A stretch of 64,000 bases of DNA from Corynebacterium sp. SCR221107 (GTDB lineage: Bacteria > Actinomycetota > Actinomycetes > Mycobacteriales > Mycobacteriaceae). Numbering within the stretch: position 1 is the stretch's first letter; every line of letters begins with the position of its first letter. Below the pieces are notes generated by a model, which worked only from the letters and a program-made list of their open reading frames with translations, searched no databases and was not told the origin of the DNA. The position numbers and the translations under genes were made by a program. The DNA lies in contig NZ_CP115670.1 of assembly GCF_027886475.1 (NCBI RefSeq), forward strand, positions 1,984,001-2,048,000, read 5' to 3'. Positions 1 to 9,177 of this stretch are shown here, in pieces.

Positions 1-285
1 TTTTCAAAACTTGTCATAGTGGGAGATGCTACCGGTTAGCAGCACTGGAGAATAAAATCAATCGACCGTTTGAAATTAAGGGATCCGTCAACCAGAACTC
101 CTCCCTTGTACCGCACTCCCCGCTAGAGCAGGTAGACCGATAAAGTCTCAATCCACCTCACTCGGTCACGACAGGCAAGGAATATTCCACACCCGTCCAA
201 AAATACCCCCACATACCCCCACCGATTATCGTGCGAGGGGGCCCTAAATTATCACTGCGTCTTCATCAATATCGAACAACGCAGC
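1..285. other. no gene seen; downstream of mutM
   Basis: No reading frame or RNA gene that I can support lies here. It is the region after the stop of the minus-strand mutM gene, and the gene beyond it is outside the window. Confidence 0.5.
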
Positions 286-1188
286 TTAATGGAGCCGCTG
301 GCACGCCGGACACAGATGACTAGAACGGTTACCGAACTGTTCTTTGACGATGAGCGTGCCACACCGCGCACACGGTTGCCCCTGCTGCCCGTAGGCATCG
401 AGCTCAATGTCGAAATATCCGGACTGACCGTTGACGTTGACATACAGTTCGTCGAAGCTGGTGCCGCCCTTAGCCAACGCTGCGGTCATGACCTCAATGC
501 CATTAAGGAGCAGGGACTGAATGACCGGAACGGCCATTCGATTGGCCTTTTGCCTTGGGTGAATCTGCGTGCGCCATAGCATTTCGTCTGCGTAGATGTT
601 GCCGATTCCGGAGACCACCTCCTGATCGAGCAGGAGCTTCTTTATGTCGGTTTTGCGACGCTTCATACGACGCGCCAGCGCAGAGATGTCGACAGTGCGA
701 TCCAAGAGATCGGGGGCGATATGCACAAGCGATAAAGGAACGTCCCCGTTCGCGGTCTCCATGATGTCGCTGGGCTGCCAGTAACCAAAGGTGCGCTGAT
801 CGACGAACCAGATCTCTTGACCGTCGGAAAGCGTGGCCCGAATCCGCAAGTGCCGGAGATTCTTGTCGTCAAGCCCCGCATGGTTGGGTTGAAGGGGCAG
901 CTCGTAGCGCGATTGGATCTCGTCGGTGTTTTTTATGAGCATCTGGCCGCTCATGCCGAGGTGCACGACCAACGCCGCCCCGTCGTCAAGCACAAACCAC
1001 ATGAACTTACCGCGTCGTTCCACGGAATGGATCTCATGGCCGGCAAGAAAGGCGGCGACCTCCGCGTCGCTGCCCTCATAGTTGCGGATGGCGCGCGGGT
1101 TAAATACTTCCACGTTATTAAAGCGCGCACCCTGCACATGATCGCTAAGTCCCCTGCGGACGACCTCCACCTCGGGTAGTTCGGGCAT
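286..1188 (-). CDS. mutM: formamidopyrimidine-DNA glycosylase (Fpg/MutM)
   Basis: Base-excision repair enzyme that removes 8-oxoguanine and formamidopyrimidines and nicks the abasic site. The protein (300 aa) starts MPELPEVEVV, giving the catalytic Pro2 and Glu3 after Met removal; the conserved Lys of the Fpg family lies near residue 61 (RRGKFMWF). The C-terminus carries a zinc finger CARC...CPAC followed by the end of the protein, as in bacterial Fpg. An AAGGAG ribosome site lies 6 nt before the ATG. It follows rnc on the same strand, the same order (sepIVA, yceD, rnc, fpg) as in mycobacteria. Identification is secure. Confidence 0.97.
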   Translation of the reverse strand: MPELPEVEVVRRGLSDHVQGARFNNVEVFNPRAIRNYEGSDAEVAAFLAGHEIHSVERRGKFMWFVLDDGAALVVHLGMSGQMLIKNTDEIQSRYELPLQPNHAGLDDKNLRHLRIRATLSDGQEIWFVDQRTFGYWQPSDIMETANGDVPLSLVHIAPDLLDRTVDISALARRMKRRKTDIKKLLLDQEVVSGIGNIYADEMLWRTQIHPRQKANRMAVPVIQSLLLNGIEVMTAALAKGGTSFDELYVNVNGQSGYFDIELDAYGQQGQPCARCGTLIVKEQFGNRSSHLCPACQRLH

Positions 1189-1501
1189 GGAAGGCTCCTT
1201 TGCATGAAGACGCTACAAGATTGAAGGCACAGCTCAGCGCGGCAGATTCACTGCCTGCCGCGACAAGGTTGTGCCTCCAGCCTACAAACCTCGTTTCGAC
1301 TCTGTGGGCAAATTACGCCGAAATCCCGCACCCAGCGCCATCAAAGCCCCCTGACCGGTACGCCTGCGGGCACTCGACTCATGGCACAGGATCTGCACAA
1401 CAATGATGAGGGTCACTGGGCTTTACATGAGCGTGCCGCCGTCCCAGTGAAGCCAGATTGAAAGACAAGAATCCCGCGGAGCACCCTACGCACAAGCGCG
1501 A
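1189..1501. other. intergenic, rnc to mutM, nothing recognised
   Basis: About 310 bp between the rnc stop and the mutM start. I see no convincing small gene, hairpin terminator or repeat. mutM may be read through from rnc or have its own promoter here. Confidence 0.4.
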
Positions 1502-2311
1502 TTAGGCGTTTTCCGGAGTTTCCCCCGCGTCGTGCGGCTGGCCAGCGGTCGCCGTCTTCTTCAGCTTCCCGAAGGTGATGTCGTCGGCGAGCGCACCGAC
1601 GGCAACATGTGCCGCCGCCTGCTCTGCAAGTTTCTTATTCGTCCCCTGCCCCACACCGAGCTTTTCTCCGCCGACATACACCACGGCGGTGAAGGTCTGC
1701 TCATGCTCTGGGCCGGTGGAGCTCGCCTCGTAGACGGGCATCTCCAATTTGCGTTCCGCAAGGCGCTCCTGCAAGGTGGTCTTCCAGTCCTGATGGCGAC
1801 CCGTTGCCGAGGCGACGTCGATCTTGTGTTGGAAGAGCCGCAAGACCGTATCGCGGGCGACCTCGAAGCCGTGGGTGCGGTAAATCGCTCCCAAGATCGC
1901 TTCGGTGGTGTCGGCCAGAATCGAGTCTTTATCGCGGCCGTCGGTGACGATTTCCCCCTTACCGAGCAAAATGTATTGTCCGAGCGAGATCTCTCGGGCA
2001 ATGTCGGCCAAGCCGTAGCGGCTCACGATGGAAGCGCGCATCTTGGAGATATCACTTTCCGGGCGAGTCGGATACTGCTGGTAGAGCTGTCCTGCCACCG
2101 ACAAGCCGAGAACCGCATCACCGAGAAATTCGAGCCGCTCGTTGTTGGGCAGGTGTCCATTCTCGTTGGCAAAAGAGCGATGCGTCAGCGCGTGGATAAG
2201 CAGATCCTTCGGGATTTCCACCCCGAGTGAGCTAAGCAGCGGACCGTAGTCAACCTCAGCGGTGGCCGCCTCCAGTGCCTCTTTACCCGTCAGCCGCTTG
2301 CGTTTGCTCAT
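1502..2311 (-). CDS. rnc: ribonuclease III
   Basis: Double-strand-specific endoribonuclease that processes rRNA precursors and structured mRNAs. The catalytic domain carries the signature NNERLEFLGDAVLG and the upstream HRSFANE; a double-stranded RNA-binding domain follows (DWKTTLQERL ... NKKLAEQAAA). A longer frame opens at 2404, but the start MSKRKRLTG at 2311 is chosen because its ATG overlaps the stop of the preceding yceD gene by four bases (ATGA), a typical coupled arrangement, and gives 269 aa, normal for the family. Co-transcribed with yceD. Confidence 0.96.
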   Translation of the reverse strand: MSKRKRLTGKEALEAATAEVDYGPLLSSLGVEIPKDLLIHALTHRSFANENGHLPNNERLEFLGDAVLGLSVAGQLYQQYPTRPESDISKMRASIVSRYGLADIAREISLGQYILLGKGEIVTDGRDKDSILADTTEAILGAIYRTHGFEVARDTVLRLFQHKIDVASATGRHQDWKTTLQERLAERKLEMPVYEASSTGPEHEQTFTAVVYVGGEKLGVGQGTNKKLAEQAAAHVAVGALADDITFGKLKKTATAGQPHDAGETPENA

Positions 2312-2883
2312 AGAAACTTCTCCAAACCTGCCCATCGTGGATCGGTGCGTTCTTCCTCGCCGGAAATCCCATCCGGTGCGGGAACGTCGCTGTTTTCTTC
2401 GCATCCGCCCTCGCAGGTGGGATTGAAGGGAAGGCTGAGGCCTGCTTCATCGATAACCGCCTGCACAAGGTCGATGTGATCATTGTCCACCATCGGCAGT
2501 TCGTCTTCGTCATCGCCTGCCTCATCGCCAGTAATGAAGTCCTCGCTCGCGGCAAAAACAACGTTGACATGGATCTGCGTCTCGGGATGCAACGGCTTCA
2601 GGCATCTCACGCATTCGCCGGTGAGGGTCGCGGTCACGGTGGCATCAGCCATGACTGCATCGCCCAAAGGAGTCAGCGTTGCTTCGACGCTGACAGGCGC
2701 CGACTCCTCAATAGCGATCATTGCCGGGCCGATACGCACCGGTGAGGGTCCCTGCTGAGTGACGGTTTCAGCCATGCCGCGGCGCATGATGGCCCCGACA
2801 TCGAAAATAAAAGGGCTGTTTTTACTTTTGGCGCTGTGCCCGGTGTGCCCGGTGTGCCCGTTTGGTCCAAAGTCTGTACTCAT
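2308..2883 (-). CDS. YceD/DUF177 family protein
   Basis: DUF177 (YceD) proteins are linked to 23S rRNA maturation or accumulation; in many bacteria the gene precedes rpmF, but here rnc follows directly, as in mycobacteria. The sequence shows the family's cysteine pairs, CVRC in the middle and CEGGC near the acidic C-terminus. The frame is open to 3003, overlapping sepIVA; I place the start at ATG 2883 (MSTDFGPNGH), which has a GGAGAA upstream, rather than at 2901, which has no ribosome site. The N-terminal 15 residues include repeated HTG units. Function at the molecular level remains uncertain. Confidence 0.85.
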   Translation of the reverse strand: MSTDFGPNGHTGHTGHSAKSKNSPFIFDVGAIMRRGMAETVTQQGPSPVRIGPAMIAIEESAPVSVEATLTPLGDAVMADATVTATLTGECVRCLKPLHPETQIHVNVVFAASEDFITGDEAGDDEDELPMVDNDHIDLVQAVIDEAGLSLPFNPTCEGGCEENSDVPAPDGISGEEERTDPRWAGLEKFL

Positions 2884-2914
2884 GGTGGATGCGTTCTCCA
2901 TTGGGGGAAGTCTA

Positions 2915-3676
2915 CTAGGCGTCGTATTCGCCGCGGCCGGTGGTGCCGTAGTCGTCGCGATAGTCCTCGCGATTGACGGCGCTGTGGCGCGAGACGCCGG
3001 CACCCTGGCGAAGCGCCTTGCGGTCGCGGGAGACGGTGCGCAGGGTCACGGTCAGTGCCTCTTCAAACTTGGCGAGCTTTTCGTCAACAAATTCATCACA
3101 CTCCGCGCGCAGGCGGTTGGAGTCAGCGTGCGCTGCGTCGACTACGCGGTGGGCTTCTTCGTTCGCCCGGCGCACGACCTCCGATTCGGAAACGAGGCGG
3201 TGCTGTTCGGCCAAGCCTTCTTCAACAGCGCGCTGGTATTGGTCGTTGCCGGAGGCAATCAGCCGTTCCGATTCGCTGCGTGCGCGTTCGACCGTATCGT
3301 TTGCTTCCCGACGCGCACCTGTCAGCAGCCGGTCAGCCTCATCTTCCGCCTTGGCAACGGTCACATGGGCGCGGTTTTCCGCATCGGCGACCATCTTATC
3401 GGCGTCCTCGCGCGCTCGGCGCACGATCTCTTCGGCCTCGTCCTCAGCACCCGTGACGATCTCGTTCGCGCGATCCTCGGCACCGCGCAACATCTCTGCC
3501 TGCTTATCGAGCACGTCCTGAGCATCATCGAGCTCCATCGGCAAGGCGTTACGCAGATCGTCCAAGATCGCCAACATATCGGCGCGTGGCACCATGCAAT
3601 TAGAGGTCATGGGCACGCCATACGCCTGATCCACGATAGTAACTAGTTCATCAAGGGCTTCGAAGACTCGGTACAT
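2915..3676 (-). CDS. sepIVA: SepIVA/DivIVA-like coiled-coil protein
   Basis: A 253-aa protein starting MYRVFEALDELVTIV, followed by a long Ala/Glu/Arg-rich coiled coil (about residues 45-215) and a charged tail. Position next to yceD-rnc-mutM matches the mycobacterial Rv2927c/SepIVA locus, a DivIVA-domain septum and envelope protein. The N-terminal segment corresponds to the membrane-targeting end of DivIVA-type proteins. No ribosome site precedes the ATG; a TACGAT hexamer lies 7 nt upstream, so the mRNA is probably leaderless. Symbol assigned from synteny and architecture; role in polar growth or septation is inferred. Confidence 0.8.
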   Translation of the reverse strand: MYRVFEALDELVTIVDQAYGVPMTSNCMVPRADMLAILDDLRNALPMELDDAQDVLDKQAEMLRGAEDRANEIVTGAEDEAEEIVRRAREDADKMVADAENRAHVTVAKAEDEADRLLTGARREANDTVERARSESERLIASGNDQYQRAVEEGLAEQHRLVSESEVVRRANEEAHRVVDAAHADSNRLRAECDEFVDEKLAKFEEALTVTLRTVSRDRKALRQGAGVSRHSAVNREDYRDDYGTTGRGEYDA

Positions 3677-3683
3677 GCAGTCA

Positions 3684-3689
3684 ATCGTA
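3684..3689 (-). promoter_or_regulatory. -10 hexamer of sepIVA (leaderless)
   Basis: TACGAT on the minus strand, 7 nt before the sepIVA ATG, with no Shine-Dalgarno sequence between. Confidence 0.55.
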
Positions 3690-3822
3690 CATGATGACCT
3701 GCAATGATGACGCTGCTAGCCCCGAGGAACACCAACGGGTATGAGCTGCTGCAACGACCAACTACCTAGGCTGGCACCACCGTCACCCGTCGCCAAGTCC
3801 TTTGAGCAGACAGCAAAGAAGT

Positions 3823-3857
3823 ATTCATCCTGCACCAAATGACGGTGCAGGATGAAT
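3823..3857 (-). terminator. hairpin terminator of gdhA
   Basis: A perfect 14-bp inverted repeat (ATTCATCCTGCACC and its complement) with a 7-nt loop lies 42 bp past the gdhA stop; on the minus strand it is followed by a moderately T-rich stretch. Confidence 0.75.
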
Positions 3858-3898
3858 GCTTCACAAGGAATACTGCCTAAGGAAACAATCTCCTATTC

Positions 3899-5281
<1,383 letters not shown>

Positions 5282-5430
5282 TTATCTACCTCACTGTGGG
5301 GCGTAACACCGCCCCGGCGCCACGAGTAGCGCGCACAAGGACCCGCTGCATCTTCATGGGGCTCACGTACAATCCCAGATCGTGAAACCACAGGAATGCT
5401 GCAGCGGGAAATAGTCGAGAAAAAAATTCC

Positions 5431-5451
5431 TAACTATTACTAAATAGATAA
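5431..5451. promoter_or_regulatory. candidate AmtR (nitrogen) operator
   Basis: The sequence contains CTAT-N6-ATAG (5434-5447) followed by ATAA, matching the published corynebacterial AmtR box tttCTATN6AtAGat/aA on both strands. AmtR, a TetR-type repressor, controls gdhA in C. glutamicum, so the position upstream of gdhA fits. Binding is inferred from the match. Confidence 0.7.
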
Positions 5452-5716
5452 TCTCGGCATAAGGCAGGTTACTCGCTCAATCTGAATTCCGAGAAACCTT
5501 TTTCCCAAAACTTGGACAATTACATCTCGAATCATGGGAAAACTACCCCCGCCATAGACCCTGAGCTGCACAAAACCGTTGTTGTGGTGTTTGTCTCTTA
5601 GCAGCATGCCTTCCCATTAAGCAGTCGCTCGCACTGCCTCACTAATTCAACCTTGTGCCGCCGTTACTGCACCGACAACCGGTGTTACCTATTTTGAGTT
5701 TTCCATCATGCGCCTA

Positions 5717-5737
5717 GTGCTTACCGACGCCCACCTG
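5717..5737 (+). repeat. dispersed intergenic motif, copy 1
   Basis: GTGCTTACCGACGCCCACC, a copy of the window-wide motif TGCTTGCCGACGCCTA, in the region upstream of glxK. Confidence 0.55.
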
Positions 5738-5890
5738 CCCCACGCAGCACCGTTTCTTCACGAGGTTGCTCCCTCGTTTTCCCACCTTCCCTCTTGGAGG
5801 TGGCACCCACCGGCGCGGTCGTTTCACCCACCCCCGCTACAATTTCTTTCACGTCATCATCTCGCCCATTGCCGACCAGGAGCCAGACCC

Positions 5891-7072
5891 GTGAACGCAA
5901 CCCCCGAAAACGACGCTGCGCACCGCATTGTCATCGCCCCGGATTCCTTCAAATCAACGGCCTCTTCCCCACAAGCCGGGGGCTACCTTTTCGAGGGTGT
6001 GATGAAGGCCTTAGAGGAACGCGGGGTTGCCGGGCAGTTCTCGGTTGAGGTTTTCCCCATGGCCGACGGCGGCGAGGGCACCGCTTCCGTTTTTGAGGGA
6101 CAGAAGATCACGCTACCCACGACAGATGCGATCGGACGACTCACCGAGGCAAGCTATGTCTTTGATCCATCCACCGCCACCGCGTACATCGACGTTGCCG
6201 CGGCCAGCGGCCTTCCCGCGGTTGCCGATGCCCCCACGGCGCTGAAGGCGGACACATACGGCACCGGTGTGCTCATCGCCGACGCGCAAACCCGCGGCGC
6301 CACCCGCATCGTCTTAGGCCTGGGAGGCTCCGCGACCACCGATGGAGCCACCGGCATTTTATGCGCGCTCGGCGCGCAGCCCCTCGACGATGCCGGCCTG
6401 CCGCTGCGCCCGGGGGGTGGCGAACTCAGGCGCATCGCCAGCGTGGACACCGCACAGCTTAATATTCCGGCAGCCGCACTTGAGTGGGTGTTGCTTTCCG
6501 ACGTCACCAATCCCGCCATTGGCGAGCGCGGCACCGCGCGGGTTTTCGCACCGCAAAAGGGCGCCAGCGACGAGGAAGTTGAGCAATTAGAGCAGGCCAT
6601 CGCCACCTATGCCCGGGTACTTGAAATCGACCCCACCGTGGCAGGCATGGGGGCTGCCGGAGCCATCCCGGTGGGGATCACATGGCTCTCGCGCCTGTTG
6701 CACGGCGACGATTCCCACGTTCATCTGCTCCCCGGCGCGCGTGTGGTTGCGGATTCGACGGGGCTTGCCGAAGCACTGGGACGCGCCGACGTGCTCATCA
6801 CCGGGGAGGGTCGTTTTGATGGCCAGTCGCTGGGAGGCAAGGTGGTGGGCACCTTGGTGGATATGGCTGCGCAGGTCCGTAACTGTGGTGGCACCGACGC
6901 CGGTGTCGGCGTTTTCATTGCCGCAGGCCAAGTTGGCGAGGATGCAAGCGTGCCCGAAGGAGCTGAGGTCGTGGAGCTTATCGACGCTGCCGACGTGCGC
7001 GCCCAGCTTGTCGACGCGGGCTATCGGATCGCACAGGTGGTTGTCGATCGTTTCGAACCCGCCGTGAGCTAG
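5891..7072 (+). CDS. glxK: glycerate kinase (type 1)
   Basis: Phosphorylates D-glycerate with ATP, feeding glyoxylate- or glycerate-derived carbon into glycolysis. Family motifs: IAPDSFKST near the N-terminus, GLGGSATTDGATG in the middle, and GEGRFDGQSLGGK near the C-terminus. Start set at GTG 5891 because AGGAG lies 8 nt upstream; the frame is open to 5708 but the extra segment is not family-like. 393 aa, normal for the family. It stands alone, divergent from gdhA. Confidence 0.92.
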   Translation: MNATPENDAAHRIVIAPDSFKSTASSPQAGGYLFEGVMKALEERGVAGQFSVEVFPMADGGEGTASVFEGQKITLPTTDAIGRLTEASYVFDPSTATAYIDVAAASGLPAVADAPTALKADTYGTGVLIADAQTRGATRIVLGLGGSATTDGATGILCALGAQPLDDAGLPLRPGGGELRRIASVDTAQLNIPAAALEWVLLSDVTNPAIGERGTARVFAPQKGASDEEVEQLEQAIATYARVLEIDPTVAGMGAAGAIPVGITWLSRLLHGDDSHVHLLPGARVVADSTGLAEALGRADVLITGEGRFDGQSLGGKVVGTLVDMAAQVRNCGGTDAGVGVFIAAGQVGEDASVPEGAEVVELIDAADVRAQLVDAGYRIAQVVVDRFEPAVS

Positions 7073-7123
7073 GACGCGGGAATTTGAAAGAGTTTCGCCC
7101 CTAGCAACCCACACGCCTTTTAC

Positions 7124-7564
7124 TTAGCCGCGAGCGATCTGCACCGTCCAGGGGAAGATCGCCGGCTGCTCGAAAGCGGTTTCCTTTTCCAGCGCCACCC
7201 CATCCGCCGGGAGGGTGGCTGCGGGGGTGAGAATGCGGGAGAACAACATCGCGAGATCGTTGACGGAACCAGTAACGCCCTCAACCCTAATGAGGTAACC
7301 GTGGGGTGAAAGCCCACTTGTGAATTCGGCTACTTCATCGACGTCGTGCTCACGTTCGGTGGTGTAAGTCAGGCGCAGCTGCGCCTCCACAACCGGCTCG
7401 ATCGACGGCTGCGGGTTGTGAGTGACGTGCGCGTTTGAGATTTTGCCGTCGCGGATAAGAAGCTTCGCAAGCTCCTCGAAGCGCGCGGGAAGTCCTATCG
7501 CATGCTCCTTATCGATCAGGCAGACAAAGTAAATAGAAGCATCAATGGGCGTAACAGTAGGCAT
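7124..7564 (-). CDS. conserved hypothetical protein (about 146 aa)
   Basis: Not recognised. The frame runs to 7861 but the upstream part overlaps the next gene; the start MPTVTPIDASIYF at 7564 is supported by a TACTCT hexamer 6 nt upstream. The protein begins with a beta-rich segment (YFVCLIDKEH), has a region rich in Thr/Glu (LRLTYTTEREHDVDEV) and no signal peptide, membrane segment or metal motif. Divergent from, and only 31 bp away from, the DUF4921 gene, so the two may be co-regulated. It converges on glxK with 51 bp between the stops. Confidence 0.65.
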   Translation of the reverse strand: MPTVTPIDASIYFVCLIDKEHAIGLPARFEELAKLLIRDGKISNAHVTHNPQPSIEPVVEAQLRLTYTTEREHDVDEVAEFTSGLSPHGYLIRVEGVTGSVNDLAMLFSRILTPAATLPADGVALEKETAFEQPAIFPWTVQIARG

Positions 7565-7595
7565 GTTCACAGAGTAGCTAATAACCTTAAAAGTT
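7565..7595. promoter_or_regulatory. back-to-back leaderless promoters
   Basis: The 31-bp gap holds AGAGTA (7571-7576; TACTCT on the minus strand) 6 nt before the minus-strand ATG, and TAACCT (7582-7587) 8 nt before the plus-strand ATG. Neither gene has a ribosome site. Each -35 region must lie near or inside the other gene's first codons. Confidence 0.5.
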
Positions 7596-8954
7596 ATGAG
7601 CTCCCCTATCTTCACGCGCCCCACCCCGATCCTGACGATGGCCGACGGCACTGTCAAGCAGGTCAATCCCTTTTCCGGCACCCAAGTCTGGACAGTGCCC
7701 GGGCGCGGAAATAGGCCTTTGTCCAAGCCTGCGGTTAACGTCGTCAAGCTCAATGACGCTGACCACGCGGCAGCCTGTGCTTTTTGCAGCGACCGCAACC
7801 TAGAAACGCCGCCGGAAAAGGCGCGGGTGATCGCACGCAGCGTGGCCGAGGCCGCAGGCATCGAGGCCGATTCGCTTACCGACGACTACGTGCTCGCCCG
7901 CAGGCAAACCATCGAGCAGCAGGTCACCGGCTATGAATTCCGGCGGGTATCCAACCTGTTCGAGATCGTCACTTTTGAGTACTGGGAGGCCAACTACGGC
8001 TATCAGCCCGACGCGATCACCAGCGAGTGGATGGACGCCTACCTGGCAAGTCCGCAGGGACGCGCGCACGTCATCAACACCGTACGTACCAAGCGCACGG
8101 CCGCCGGCCTAGACCCGAACGGGGCCGAGGAGGTGCTGCTGGCGGGTGCGACCGCATTTTTCGCCGGCGGCCACGACCTCATCATCGGTGCACGCCACTA
8201 CACCCCGGGCGCTACGACTTCGGACCAGTTAGCAAGCTCCGGCACCCTCAGCGTCGCCGAACACGAGGCACTCATGGCCTTTACCATCGACTCGATGCAC
8301 GACCTCTACCAGCGCAACCGCTACGCCCCCTACGTGGCGGTGTTTCAGAATTGGCTCAAACCAGCAGGCGCCAGCTTCGACCATCTGCACAAGCAGCTCG
8401 TGGCCATCGACGAGCGCGGGGTGCAGGCCGAAATGGAAATTGCGCGGCTGCGCAGCAACCCGAACATGTACAACGAATGGGCGGTAGACTACGCCGCCTC
8501 GCACAACCTCATCATCGCCGAAAACGACCACGCGGTGCTGTTTGCAGGATTCGGTCACCGCTACCCCACCTTGGAAATCTTCTCCAAGTCGCCGACCGCC
8601 GAGCCGTGGAAGCAGACGCCTGAGGAGATTCGCGGCATGAGCGATCTGGTTCACGCCGCCCACGCCGCCACCGGCCCGGACGTGCCATGCAACGAAGAGT
8701 GGCACCACAAGCCAGCCGACTTGGACATGCCCATGCCGTGGCGCATCATGCTCAAGTGGCGCGTGTCCAACCTCGCAGGATTCGAGGGTGGCACCAAGAT
8801 CTACCTGAACACACTGTCACCATGGAATATCCGCGACCGCATCGTGAGCACAATGTACAAGCTCCGCGACGCGGGGCTTATCGCCGATACCCTGCGCATC
8901 GCCACCGAGTGCGAGGTCAAGCGCAATTCCCTTAAGTACAATCCGTTCCTCTAA
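7596..8954 (+). CDS. DUF4921 / GalT-like nucleotidyltransferase-fold protein
   Basis: A 452-aa protein resembling galactose-1-phosphate uridylyltransferases of the HIT superfamily; I believe it belongs to the DUF4921 family known from corynebacteria. Visible support: a CAFC cysteine pair near residue 65 (zinc-site position in GalT), an HxH segment DHLHKQ about two thirds along, GFGHRYPTLEIFSK and a C-terminal CEVKRNSLKYNPF. The canonical GalT HPHxQ is not seen, so substrate and reaction are uncertain. No gal genes are nearby. Start at ATG 7596 fits a TAACCT hexamer 8 nt upstream (leaderless); an internal ATG at 7638 (MADGTVKQV) is the alternative. Confidence 0.75.
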   Translation: MSSPIFTRPTPILTMADGTVKQVNPFSGTQVWTVPGRGNRPLSKPAVNVVKLNDADHAAACAFCSDRNLETPPEKARVIARSVAEAAGIEADSLTDDYVLARRQTIEQQVTGYEFRRVSNLFEIVTFEYWEANYGYQPDAITSEWMDAYLASPQGRAHVINTVRTKRTAAGLDPNGAEEVLLAGATAFFAGGHDLIIGARHYTPGATTSDQLASSGTLSVAEHEALMAFTIDSMHDLYQRNRYAPYVAVFQNWLKPAGASFDHLHKQLVAIDERGVQAEMEIARLRSNPNMYNEWAVDYAASHNLIIAENDHAVLFAGFGHRYPTLEIFSKSPTAEPWKQTPEEIRGMSDLVHAAHAATGPDVPCNEEWHHKPADLDMPMPWRIMLKWRVSNLAGFEGGTKIYLNTLSPWNIRDRIVSTMYKLRDAGLIADTLRIATECEVKRNSLKYNPFL

Positions 8955-9075
8955 TAGGCGCTGTCCATTCGCACCCAGCACCCGTTGAAAACACCGTGTT
9001 CTTCCGGTGCGCTGCGGGCACGTGCCATCCGCGGCGGTTGCCCGTGCCCGCTTGCTCGGTGGGGTCCTCGGCATC

Positions 9076-9099
9076 AAGCTCGCCAACGCCTAACGGTTA
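9076..9099 (+). repeat. dispersed motif, weak copy
   Basis: AAGCTCGCCAACGCCTAACGG, a degenerate copy of the dispersed motif between the DUF4921 and M20 genes. Confidence 0.35.
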
Positions 9100-9164
9100 G
9101 CGGGTTTCGGGCTCATCAGTGCCCATACGTGCGTCGACTTTTGTCAATGACGAAGGTGACTCCC

Positions 9165-9170
9165 TAAGGT
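9165..9170 (+). promoter_or_regulatory. -10 hexamer of M20 gene (leaderless)
   Basis: TAAGGT, 7 nt before ATG 9178. The same bases could act as an AAGG ribosome site 8 nt from that ATG, so the leaderless reading is not unique. Confidence 0.4.
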
Positions 9171-9177
9171 AATGGTC

